Shown: positions 1-7,375 of the stretch, in pieces
Layout: each line of letters opens with the position of its first letter
How positions within the stretch are numbered: the stretch's first letter is position 1
From: Chloroflexota bacterium
GTDB taxonomy: Bacteria; Chloroflexota; UBA6077; CF-72
NCBI GenBank assembly: GCA_019247135.1
Contig: JAFAPL010000389.1
Span: 1 to 11,256, forward strand
DNA: 11,256 nucleotides
Direction of reading: 5' to 3'
Notes under the pieces: model-generated
What the model saw: only the letters and a program-made list of their open reading frames with translations
Told to the model about the DNA's origin: nothing
Databases searched by the model: none
Position numbers and translations under genes: made by a program

Positions 1-1
1 C

Positions 2-517
2 GTGTTCGCCGCCTTCGATACCGACGACGCCGAGGGATTCCTGGGCGAATGGATGAAACAAGGTCTGTCGTCGGCCGGTTTTACCCTGTCGGGACCGGGT
101 TTCCTGACCGAGCAACCCGTCCTCGATGCGTCCACGACCGTTCCCGTCGGCGTACTCACGACGCACTTCTGGTCACCGGATGTCGACAACCCGGAGAACA
201 AAGCGCTTGTCGACCAGTTTCCGCACGAGTACGTCGACGATGAGACTGGCGCACCGGTGGCCCTGAGCGGGTATGCCGTCGCCATGTGGGATGCCATGAC
301 GGCGCTCGACATCGCGCTGAAGGACGCGCAGGACGCGCCGACCCTCGTCACAGCGCTCGAGGCGGTCTCGTTCAAGAGCCCGCGCGGGATGTTTACCTTC
401 AGCAAGTCCCACAACCCCGTTCACGACATCGTCATCCGCGAGACCAGGAGCGTGCCCAATGCCAAAGCCACCAACGTCGTCGTCGATCGCCTGCCATTGA
501 TCGCGGACCCTGGCTGA
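2..517 (+). CDS. Branched-chain amino acid-type ABC substrate-binding protein, C-terminal part
   Basis: This is the C-terminal 171 residues of a periplasmic-binding-protein type I (LivK/Peripla_BP_6) protein; the 5' end lies outside the window, so the GTG at position 2 is only the first codon seen. The visible part matches the second lobe of the family: a THFW segment, an ALSGYAVAMWDAM helix that lines up with the usual Y-D-A hinge helix, then a final block (VSFKSPRGMFTFSKSHNPVHD) like the family's '...G..tFd..HN...d' ending. Full-length relatives have about 380-420 residues. Such proteins bind amino acids, amides or related small solutes outside the membrane; the ligand cannot be told from this lobe. 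The stop is 70 bases before the sensor kinase start and no permease gene follows, so the gene probably shares a transcript with the kinase and may supply a ligand signal. Family call firm; sensory role inferred. Confidence 0.85.
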   Translation: MFAAFDTDDAEGFLGEWMKQGLSSAGFTLSGPGFLTEQPVLDASTTVPVGVLTTHFWSPDVDNPENKALVDQFPHEYVDDETGAPVALSGYAVAMWDAMTALDIALKDAQDAPTLVTALEAVSFKSPRGMFTFSKSHNPVHDIVIRETRSVPNAKATNVVVDRLPLIADPG

Positions 518-587
518 GTCTCCGTCCGCTTCAACCACCGAGATGCCTTGGGGCACGGTGTGCCGCGTTCTACACTGTGGCGAGGCG

Positions 588-2231
588 ATGCGCTTGCTCG
601 GCCGCATGAGCCTGCAGACCAAGGTCCTGCTGATCCAGATCGGTATCGTGGTCCTGGTGGCGGGACTCATCAGTACCACTGTGATCTCCGTGCTGGCTAA
701 TCTGGTCGAGCAGCAAGCTGGCGAGCGTGCCCTCGGCATTGGTGAGGCGGTCGCACTTATGCCCGAAGTGCGCAATGCATTCGACGCACCTGATCCATCA
801 GCGGAACTGCAGCCGCTGGCCGAGTCCGTGCGACAGGCCGCCGGCGTCAGTTTTGTGGTTATCAGCAACCGCGACCTGATCCGGTATACGCACCCTAACC
901 GGGAGCTTATCGGTCGCTCACTGCTCGATCCGCCGCCCGCGGGTGGTGTCCCCGAAGACGACGCGAAACCACTGCGCGGCGAGCCAGTGGTTGTCCAGGA
1001 GGAAGGCTCGCTTGGACGATCGATCCGCGCCAAGGTGCCCATCTACAACACTACTGGCACCCTTGTCGGTGCCGTCTCGGTGGGGATCCTGGTCGAACGC
1101 GTCCAGGATCGGCTCGCCCGCGACCTGCCAGCACTGGCCGCGACCGCGGCAGCCGCGCTGCTTGCTGGCATCGGCGTGTCATTTTTGTTGGCCCGCCACA
1201 TCAAGGGCCAGACACTGGGGCTCGAGCCGGCCGAGATCGCGGCGCTGTTCGAGCAACGCGAGGCCATGCTGCATGGCATCCGGGAGGGCGTCGTTGCTGT
1301 TGACAGAGCCGGTCAGATCACCGTCGTCAACGATGAGGCGCGGCGACTTCTTCGCTTGCCCGATGGCGTCGAGGGCTGGCCCGTGGCTGAGGTCATTCCC
1401 GACTCCGGACTGCCGCGCGTACTGACCAGCGGCCAGTCCGAGGCCGACCAGTCGACGCAGTTGAATGGTCGCTGGATTGTGGTGAGCCGTATTCCAGTCC
1501 GCATTCGCGGCAAACTGGTTGGCGCGATTGCCACCTTCCGCGATCGCACCGAGTTCGAGGAGCTTGCACTCGAGCTCCAGGGGACCCGCAGCTACCTCAA
1601 CACATTGCGCGCGCAGGCGCACGAATTCGCCAACAAGCTCCATACCATCGCCGGATTGCTCGAGCTCGGTTGGGAAGATCAGGCCGTGGCGTTCATTACA
1701 CAGACCACCCGCGAGCAGCAGCAATGGATCGACGAGCTTCCGACTCGCATCGCAGACCCAGAGCTTGCTGCGCTGCTAGTCGGGAAGGCGAGTGTTGCCT
1801 CCGAGCGAGGGATCAGCTTCTCAGTAAGCGAACACAGCAAGCTCTCTTCGGCGCATCGCGCGAGCGGGCTCAGGACAATACTGGGCAATCTCATTGAAAA
1901 CGCGTTCGACGCCGTCGACGGTCAGGCGCGCCGCGATGTGGTTGTCAGCATCGAGGAAGAACCGGACGAGCTTCACGTCGAGGTCCGGGACTCCGGTCCA
2001 GGCGTGCCGGAGGCACTGCTCTCGCACATCTTCGAATCCGGCTTCTCTACCAAGAGCACCGATCCCGGTTCGCGCGGCTTCGGTCTTGCGCTGGTTCACA
2101 AGCTCGTTGAAACGCAGGGCGGGAAGATCACGGTCCATAACGACGGCGGGGCGCTCTTCGAAGTCCACCTGCCACGCCGCGTCGTGGCTCCACCTGCTCC
2201 TGCTCCTCCGGTGATGGTGGCTTCTCAGTGA
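588..2231 (+). CDS. DcuS/CitA-type sensor histidine kinase
   Basis: A membrane sensor kinase of the citrate/C4-dicarboxylate (CitA/DcuS) class, 547 residues. TM1 is about residues 13-36, an extracytoplasmic single-Cache sensor about 40-178 (containing IGRSLLDPP), and TM2 about 180-203. A PAS domain follows (about 225-320, GIREGVVAVDRAGQITVVN). The SPOB-type dimerisation helix contains QAHEFANKLHTIAGLLELG with phospho-acceptor His345. The ATPase has N box NLIENAFDAV (Asn438), G1 box DSGPGVP (Asp468), F box IFESGFSTK and G2 box GSRGFGLAL (494-502), so all catalytic boxes are intact. The C-terminus is Pro/Ala-rich. I chose ATG 588 because GGCGAGG lies just upstream; ATG 543 would add 15 residues before the basic pre-TM segment, and ATG 606 has no good ribosome site. 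The stop overlaps the regulator start by 4 bases. The family senses small carboxylates; the ligand here is not known and may arrive through the upstream binding protein. Confidence 0.95.
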   Translation: MRLLGRMSLQTKVLLIQIGIVVLVAGLISTTVISVLANLVEQQAGERALGIGEAVALMPEVRNAFDAPDPSAELQPLAESVRQAAGVSFVVISNRDLIRYTHPNRELIGRSLLDPPPAGGVPEDDAKPLRGEPVVVQEEGSLGRSIRAKVPIYNTTGTLVGAVSVGILVERVQDRLARDLPALAATAAAALLAGIGVSFLLARHIKGQTLGLEPAEIAALFEQREAMLHGIREGVVAVDRAGQITVVNDEARRLLRLPDGVEGWPVAEVIPDSGLPRVLTSGQSEADQSTQLNGRWIVVSRIPVRIRGKLVGAIATFRDRTEFEELALELQGTRSYLNTLRAQAHEFANKLHTIAGLLELGWEDQAVAFITQTTREQQQWIDELPTRIADPELAALLVGKASVASERGISFSVSEHSKLSSAHRASGLRTILGNLIENAFDAVDGQARRDVVVSIEEEPDELHVEVRDSGPGVPEALLSHIFESGFSTKSTDPGSRGFGLALVHKLVETQGGKITVHNDGGALFEVHLPRRVVAPPAPAPPVMVASQ

Positions 2232-2923
2232 ACACGGTTCGGACGGTCATCGTCGACGACGACTTTCTTGTGGCCAAAGTGCACGGCGCATACACCGAGC
2301 GGGTAGCCGGCTTCGAGGTTGTCGGCGTGGCGCACTCCGGTCACGAGGCCCTCGAGGTCGTGGAGCGTGTCAGTCCGGACCTGCTCGTCCTCGATATCCA
2401 TTTGCCTGACATGAGCGGCCTTGAAGTTCTCCAGGAGTTGCGGCACCGTCGGTCAGCCGTGGATGCAATCGTCGTCACCGCGGCCAAAGATGTGGACTCG
2501 CTGCGCACCGCAATGGCTGCTGGTGCGCTGCGCTACATCGTCAAGCCATTCAACTTCGATCGATTCCGCGACGCGTTGCAGAGTTACCAGCGATTCATCG
2601 GCCGCCGGGCAGCGCTCGAAGCTGTCGAGCAAGATGATGTCGACCGGCTGTACGCGTCAATGGCCGCGCCGCCCGACCAGTCATTGCCCAAGAATCTACA
2701 CCGTCCTACGCTGGACCTCGTGGTTAGCTGCCTGCACGAGGAATCGGAGTCGCTGAGCGCCCTCGACGTGGCCGACCGGACTGGACTCAGCCGTGCGACG
2801 GCGCGGCGCTACCTGGAGTACCTGGAAGCGTGCGGGCGCGCCGTGATGCAGTTGCGCTATGGCGCCGCTGGCCGGCCGGAGCATCGCTATCGCCTCGCCG
2901 AAATGTCGATCCGACCCAGCTGA
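2228..2923 (+). CDS. CitB/DcuR-family response regulator
   Basis: A 231-residue DNA-binding response regulator, cognate to the kinase. The receiver domain (about 4-122) has the acidic pocket D10-D12, phospho-acceptor Asp56 in LLVLDIHLPDMSG, Thr84 in IVVTAAKD and Lys106 in IVKPF, so all switch residues are present. The linker carries LPKNLHRPTLDLV (about 153-165), which matches the LPKGL...TL signature before the helix-turn-helix of CitB/DcuR regulators. The HTH is about 178-199 (ALDVADRTGLSRATARRYL), and the end forms a short wing (YGAAGRPEHRYRL). The GTG start sits in a GTGA overlap with the kinase stop, which implies translational coupling and a single transcript. Family members activate transport or catabolic genes for the sensed carboxylate; the targets are not visible in this window. 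No clear terminator follows. Confidence 0.95.
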   Translation: MNTVRTVIVDDDFLVAKVHGAYTERVAGFEVVGVAHSGHEALEVVERVSPDLLVLDIHLPDMSGLEVLQELRHRRSAVDAIVVTAAKDVDSLRTAMAAGALRYIVKPFNFDRFRDALQSYQRFIGRRAALEAVEQDDVDRLYASMAAPPDQSLPKNLHRPTLDLVVSCLHEESESLSALDVADRTGLSRATARRYLEYLEACGRAVMQLRYGAAGRPEHRYRLAEMSIRPS

Positions 2924-3072
2924 TCAGAACGCGCGAGTGCGCACCTGCTCGAACGTTGTCAGGTCAAAGCTGTCCCTGGTGTTGAGCGACGATCAGGACT
3001 GCCGTGGCATGTCAATTTAGATGGCTCTGGTTCGAATTCCGTGCAATGCAGATCGTTGGGTGAGGAGTCGCC

Positions 3073-3413
3073 CTACAAGCGACTTGACTGGTCCAGAAAG
3101 TGGTTCCAGCCGGAGCAGATTTGAAAACCGTCAGTGAACGTTGGCGTGTTGGTGCTCTTGCGCCAGAACGCAAGCCCCGTGCTGGTCACCTGGTAATATC
3201 ACCTGTCCCGTTCGGGTCACCGAATTCGCACGTGACCGCCTCGCCCACTGCCGACCCGATTTGAGCCTGCAAATCTGCGAATCCGAATATGAATTGTGGA
3301 ACGTCTGGACTATTGCATTGGTCCGAGTCACTCGCGTGCGTATCGGCTGCAAGTGGCACTCCTGCACAAAGCGCAACCAGCAAAAGGACGGCTGCTGTAG
3401 CAATCCTGCGCAT
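3073..3413 (-). pseudogene. Small secreted Cys-containing protein, one-base frameshift
   Basis: Read from ATG 3413 (GAGAGG ribosome site 8 bases upstream), this encodes a signal peptide (MRRIATAAVLLLVALCAGVPLAA; likely cleavage near residue 23 or 27) and a mature part with CNSPDVPQFIFGFADL, then CEFGDPNGTGDIT. A TGA then interrupts at 3186-3188. Skipping one base restores a frame reading TSTGLAFWRKSTNTPTFTDG, then QICSGWNHFL and a TAG at 3073-3075. The total is 341 bases, one short of 114 codons, so a single-base deletion near 3188-3192 explains it. I recall the motif pair DPNG...TTGLAFWRKSTNTPTFTDG from small exported hypothetical proteins of high-GC bacteria, with no known function. The gene is divergent from the Het-C-like secreted gene across a 316-base spacer. 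Either a pseudogene or a sequence error; the reconstruction itself is well supported. Confidence 0.75.
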
Positions 3414-3729
3414 CTGAGTGACCTCTCGTTGAGCGACTCCCATCATCCTTGATGTGATCGCCAACCTGACCTCGAGATGTTGACACCCTCCTGCGAAGTT
3501 GTGCCCCCGAGCCGGCACGCTCGGCACCGCCCGTGGCCAGGATACGTTGCCTGGTGTGAGCGTCGATTGGTAGGCGTCACACAGGGCTGGCCACCGACGG
3601 CGAAGCTCAACGGCGCTGCGACCTCAGGTACATCGCCATGCCCTAAAACAGCGGTTGAGCTGCGTTCACTCCTCGTGCCGACCTGATCGTGGTCGGTGAC
3701 TGATCCGAACTCGACGGAGGAGTTGCGTT
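3414..3729. promoter_or_regulatory. Divergent spacer between two secreted-protein genes
   Basis: This 316-base spacer must hold the starts of transcription for both divergent genes. A TTGACA hexamer occurs at 3480-3485 on the plus strand, but no convincing -10 box follows at 16-18 bases. A 6-bp stem (CCGACC/GGTCGG, 7-base loop) at 3678-3696 lies about 34 bases before the plus-strand start and could be an operator or leader hairpin. GGAGGAG at 3717-3723 is a strong ribosome site for the GTG at 3730. The promoter claim is inference from gene layout; the hairpin and ribosome site are seen directly. Confidence 0.4.
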
Positions 3730-5334
3730 GTGCACCGAAGAAATACACGCGCGCTGCACCTGCTGTTGGTGGCGCTGACGGTGCTTGGCGCGGCGCCTGC
3801 GAACGCGTTCACGCTTGGCATTCATGAAGGGATCGTCAGGGATGCACTGACGAAGGTCATGGAACAGGGTGCACTACAAAGTGTCATCAGCGCGAACTTG
3901 AGCAGCGACCTTCACCAATTATCCCCGGAGCGGCACTTCGACAACGCGGCCAATCCCAGTGACATCTGTGACCGCTGGGACAAAGGCCTCAGGCAGTTTC
4001 TGCAGCAAGCGGTCGACGCGAGCGCTCCGAAAGGACCCGAGAAACGTGAGCTGACGGATCGCCAGGGCGCTCTGAATGCATTTGGCTTGGCGACCCACGC
4101 TGTCGAAGACTTCTACTCCCACACGAACTGGCTTGAACTCAACCTGGGTCAGGGCACTCTCGGCACAGCCCCACTCCTGGGGAGTCAGTGCGATCCGGCT
4201 GCATTTCCAGGCGAGCTGCAGAGCGGGTACTTCAGCGTGACAAGTCCGCCTGATGGGTGCCCCGGAACTGGTATTTTCGGCACAGGAACACCTCAGCCTC
4301 CGCCACCATTCAAATACTGCCACGCACAACTCAATAAAGACGATCCCAACACGTCAGAAGGCGCAAAGCAGGCGCCGGACGGGACCACTTACCACGTCCT
4401 TGCCAGGCGATTGGCAACCACAGCCACCGCGGACGCTTGGCAGGCCTTACACGAGCGAATTGTCTCCAAGTACGGAGCAGACCAGTCGATAGACGCAGAA
4501 TGCCTTTTCATGAACCTTGCCTGGGGTGGCAGTACCACGTGTCAGCGGCGCTGGAGGGTCAAGGCCACGTGGCGCTCAGAGGCTTCGTTCGAACCGGGAT
4601 CCGAGTATCTCCAGACTGTCGATGGCCCTGAAGCACACCTGACCTGGGTGCCCACGCGCTATCCCGGGCCCGAGGCGCCGGCGGTCTACGCACCAGTACA
4701 GGGGCAATGGACGACAGACACGGCCACGCTGGTCTGGCTGCATAGCTGCGAGGATCCCGGTGTACAACGGACCGGACATGCCACTGACCTCGGCTTGGCA
4801 GGAAGTCTCGGCCTGACCGGCAGCGGTGACGTGCATGGACAATTTCGCGTAACACCAGAACCCACACCGGTCGAAATCTTCGAATTACTCCAAGTAGCGA
4901 TTCCGGAGTTCTGGACCCCGTGCATAGGTTATGCAGCAACGACTGTCGGTGTGGGCTCTCAAGTTGACGATGACTACGACACCGTGGCTGGTTTCCGCCA
5001 ACTCGATCTGCACGCCGGCCCTGTAGAGTCCACCTCCAGCGGGCTGACGACTGACGTCGATGGAACTCACCCGGTTGATTGGGGCTTTTATACGGATGAC
5101 TGGATTCTGGACCTGGAGCCGGAGCCCGGTCCTGACGCACCTGTGGTCGCCAACACCTCAAACCGAGTGGGCCAAGCCAGGACGATGTCTATCCGGCCGA
5201 CCACGAGTTTGCGGCCAAGCGCGGCGCGGCAGTCCGCAGCCCACCCAAGTGACCGCGTGCGAGTCGGAACAGGTAGACACTACATCGACCTGTTCCGACT
5301 CGCAACAGCTCCATTCGCACACCGACGCAAATAG
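3730..5334 (+). CDS. Secreted Het-C / zinc-dependent phospholipase C-like protein
   Basis: A 534-residue exported protein as read. A signal peptide (residues 1-26, ending APANA) is followed by a helical domain like the Het-C/VWA7 branch of the zinc-dependent phospholipase C fold: FTLGIHEGIVRDAL (His32), RHFDNAANPSD (His69, Asp71), LNAFGLATHAVEDFYSHTNW (His123, Glu126, Asp127, His131) and YHVLARRLATTATADAWQAL (His222). These His/Asp residues are placed as metal ligands would be. The remainder (about 250-480) is not recognised; it is Trp-, Cys- and Pro-rich and probably beta-rich. Start GTG 3730 has GGAGGAG six bases upstream. The last about 55 codons look out of frame: another frame reads SQDDVYPADHEFAAKRG and stops at 5250-5252, just before a hairpin. 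I therefore think the original protein ended at 5252 and a one-base loss near 5156-5165 extended it. Lipase or nuclease activity is possible but not shown. Confidence 0.75.
   Translation: MHRRNTRALHLLLVALTVLGAAPANAFTLGIHEGIVRDALTKVMEQGALQSVISANLSSDLHQLSPERHFDNAANPSDICDRWDKGLRQFLQQAVDASAPKGPEKRELTDRQGALNAFGLATHAVEDFYSHTNWLELNLGQGTLGTAPLLGSQCDPAAFPGELQSGYFSVTSPPDGCPGTGIFGTGTPQPPPPFKYCHAQLNKDDPNTSEGAKQAPDGTTYHVLARRLATTATADAWQALHERIVSKYGADQSIDAECLFMNLAWGGSTTCQRRWRVKATWRSEASFEPGSEYLQTVDGPEAHLTWVPTRYPGPEAPAVYAPVQGQWTTDTATLVWLHSCEDPGVQRTGHATDLGLAGSLGLTGSGDVHGQFRVTPEPTPVEIFELLQVAIPEFWTPCIGYAATTVGVGSQVDDDYDTVAGFRQLDLHAGPVESTSSGLTTDVDGTHPVDWGFYTDDWILDLEPEPGPDAPVVANTSNRVGQARTMSIRPTTSLRPSAARQSAAHPSDRVRVGTGRHYIDLFRLATAPFAHRRK
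5258..5304 (+). terminator. 17-bp hairpin after the inferred original stop
   Basis: GCGAGTCGGAACAGGT (5259-5274) is exactly complementary to 5288-5303, with one more T-A pair outside (5258/5304) and a 13-base loop. There is no T tract. It begins six bases after the stop at 5250-5252 that I infer as the original end of the Het-C-like gene, the usual place for an intrinsic terminator or a 3' stabilising hairpin. The currently open frame runs through it. The hairpin is directly visible; the function is inferred from position. Confidence 0.6.
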
Positions 5335-5417
5335 CACAGGCGATCAACTCGGGAGAAGCCTCATGAAAGCCGTCGTCATCGGGGAGTCGCGCGTCACGCG
5401 AGCATCCCTGTTGAGGG

Positions 5418-5445
5418 TAGCATTTCTCGCCGGCGAGAAATGCTA
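5418..5445. repeat. Perfect 28-bp palindrome
   Basis: TAGCATTTCTCGCC at 5418-5431 is followed at once by its exact reverse complement at 5432-5445, with no loop. It is flanked by two direct copies of GTCACGCG, at 5393-5400 and 5448-5455. Because of the symmetry both strands can read FLAGEKC here. It lies between the end of the secreted-protein gene and the IS3 remnant. It could be a dimeric-regulator operator, a REP-type dispersed palindrome, or the scar of a lost element. No T tract follows it, so I do not call it a terminator. Confidence 0.7.
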
Positions 5446-5549
5446 GTGTCACGCGGCGGCGCTCCAGCCAGCGCAGACGACGCCCCCGACGGACGGGAAA
5501 TGCTCCAGGCGGGCGTCCTCGCGAGACTGAATCGCAGCGGCGAGCAAGT

Positions 5550-6183
<634 letters not shown>

Positions 6184-6188
6184 CGGCT

Positions 6189-6266
6189 GCGCTCCAGATG
6201 GCGCTGACGACACGCCACCCTGCGCCTGGATTGATCCATCACACGGACCGCGGCGCTCAAGCCTGC
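6189..6266 (+). pseudogene. IS3-family OrfB core fragment, plus strand
   Basis: The plus strand reads ALQMALTTRHPAPGLIHHTD followed by RGAQ, the IS3 integrase-core block 'A...RRPAPGLIHHSDRGSQY' that contains the second catalytic Asp (HHTD). Only about 26 codons remain. It is opposite in orientation to the IS3 remnant at 5550-5806 and lies between the two IS110 remnants, so it marks a separate insertion or an inversion. Confidence 0.75.
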
Positions 6267-6303
6267 GCTTTGTCGAAAGGCGCAGTCCTCCAGTTGCCCT
6301 CGC

Positions 6304-6342
6304 CGCCTAACCAAACTCTCCATCTAACGGGGTCAAGCCCAA
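6304..6342 (+). other. attC-like half-site / NQTLHLT repeat motif
   Basis: GCCTAACCAAACTCTCCATC then TAACGGGG fits the 5' half of integron attC sites: an RYYYAAC box (GCCTAAC), then the spacing that, when translated, gives N-x-x-L-x-x-T (here NQTLHLTG). I recall the same translated motif from attC and related dispersed repeats in environmental genomes. No convincing GTTRRRY partner box was found downstream on the plus strand, and there is no integrase gene. It may be a remnant half-site, another dispersed repeat, or chance. Confidence 0.25.
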
Positions 6343-6992
6343 AGCGCTGATGTTCGCCCCTGCGCGAATCGACGCCTCGCTGCAAGCTGGCGCGCTTATC
6401 CCGCAACCGGCCCTGAGCCAGGTCCGCCAATGTTGCAGTATCCGTAGTGCCGTCTACCATTGCGTCCAGAATCGCCCGCCCGGAGGTGCCGAGCACGTCA
6501 CTGGCAACATCGCCCAGCTTGAGATTCGCGCCTTCAAGTGTTTTCTGAATTCGGTTGACTTCACGAGCTCTTTCCCGTACCAGCATGGTGCGGAAGCGGG
6601 TCAGCTCGCGCAACTTGCGCTGCGGTCGGTCTGGGAATAGCTTGGACGGAGTAGTCCGTGGCGTAGGAGATCAGGGATCCACTCACAATCCTTGACATCG
6701 GTTTTGCGACCGGGCACTCGCTTGATGTGGTGCGCATTCGCCAGCACCAGCGCGAAGCGGTCCTCAGAAGATTGAACAGTGGCTTCCCGTACACGCCGGT
6801 TGACTCCATGGCCACGTGCGTTGCGCCTTGCTCGTCGAGCCAATCGCTGAGCACCAATAGATCGGCGGTCATCGTGCCGAAGCTGCGTACTTCCTTGCGC
6901 GGCGTGCCCTTCGGCCCCGGAGTGATCATGCACGCCACAACCAGCCTTTTGTGGATATCCAGTCCGCAACACCGCTCGTATAGAACGTTCAC
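6335..6992 (-). pseudogene. IS110-family transposase, N-terminal DEDD half (copy B)
   Basis: From GTG 6992 the minus strand reads CCGLDIHKRLVVACMI (Asp12, first D of DEDD), HVAMESTGVYGKPLFNLL (Glu), then, after a one-base shift at about 6765, LANAHHIKRVPGRKTDVKDC (the remaining Asp residues). After a second shift at about 6650 it continues PDRPQRKLRELTRFRTMLV, the coiled linker GANLKLGDVASDVLG and TTDTATLADLAQGRLRDK. Homology fades near 6340, so the C-terminal Transposase_20 domain is absent. A typical IS110 transposase has about 400 residues; about 215 codons survive with two frameshifts. It is dead. The plus-strand frames over this stretch are not coding. Confidence 0.88.
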
Positions 6993-7007
6993 AACCGACC
7001 TCCCCAC

Positions 7008-7196
7008 GGCTCGTAGATGATGCTGCGAGCGGATGCCTCAACTGCAGTGTATGCGTGCGTGCTTCTCGCGAGGAGAGCGACAGGCTGTGGTGCCTGGAGA
7101 CACCCCGGTCAGAGTATTAGCGGGCTCGCTGCACCAGACGGAACCCCGACCAGCGTGTACTCGCACCATCGCGGCGACGATACCGCTGGCAGCATC
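7008..7196. other. No supportable gene
   Basis: The bases upstream of the IS110 copy B start probably include the lost left end of that element. No open frame here resembles a known protein, and I saw no clear inverted repeat that would define the element's boundary. Confidence 0.4.
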
Positions 7197-7366
7197 TCAT
7201 CCCGTTGTGGTGCCTACTACGGCATGCGCGAGTATTAAGGTTGGCCGAGCCGCTGCGTCGCTGATGTCGTTGAGCGTGCCTTCAGCGCGGAGGACACTCC
7301 CTAGCTCCGTAAAGGCCTTGTCGTACAGTTTGACCGAGTTGCTATTGAGGCGACGGTTGATGGGAC
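7197..7366 (-). pseudogene. Fragment of KLYDKA...GSVLRAE-motif protein
   Basis: The minus strand has an open stretch reading INRRLNSNSVKLYDKAF, then TELGSVLRAEGTLNDI, ending at TGA 7197-7199. The pattern 'N.N..K.YDK....GSVLR.E.T.N' is one I recall from a widespread family of uncharacterised proteins of high-GC and soil bacteria, where it continues into a longer domain. Only about 55 codons are present with no start codon, and plus-strand toxin-like sequence begins at about 7376, so both ends are cut. The identification rests on memory of the motif. Confidence 0.4.
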
Positions 7367-7375
7367 ACCTTCCTG

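Noticed and set aside
173..1042. Long minus-strand open frame of 289 codons opposite the binding protein and kinase
   Set aside because: It is a GC-rich shadow of two firmly identified plus-strand genes; its translation is Arg/Ser/Pro-rich with no motif.
3025..3050. GGTTCGAATTCC, a tRNA T-loop-like string
   Set aside because: The bases beside the loop do not form the five-pair T stem, and no acceptor, D or anticodon arm could be drawn around it.
3066..3084. Stem AGTCGC/GCGACT over the stop of the small secreted gene
   Set aside because: Six pairs with a seven-base loop, no T tract, and it overlaps the stop codon; too weak to call a terminator.
3480..3510. TTGACA as a sigma-70 -35 box
   Set aside because: No TANNNT-like -10 hexamer lies 16-18 bases downstream; kept only as a note in the spacer entry.
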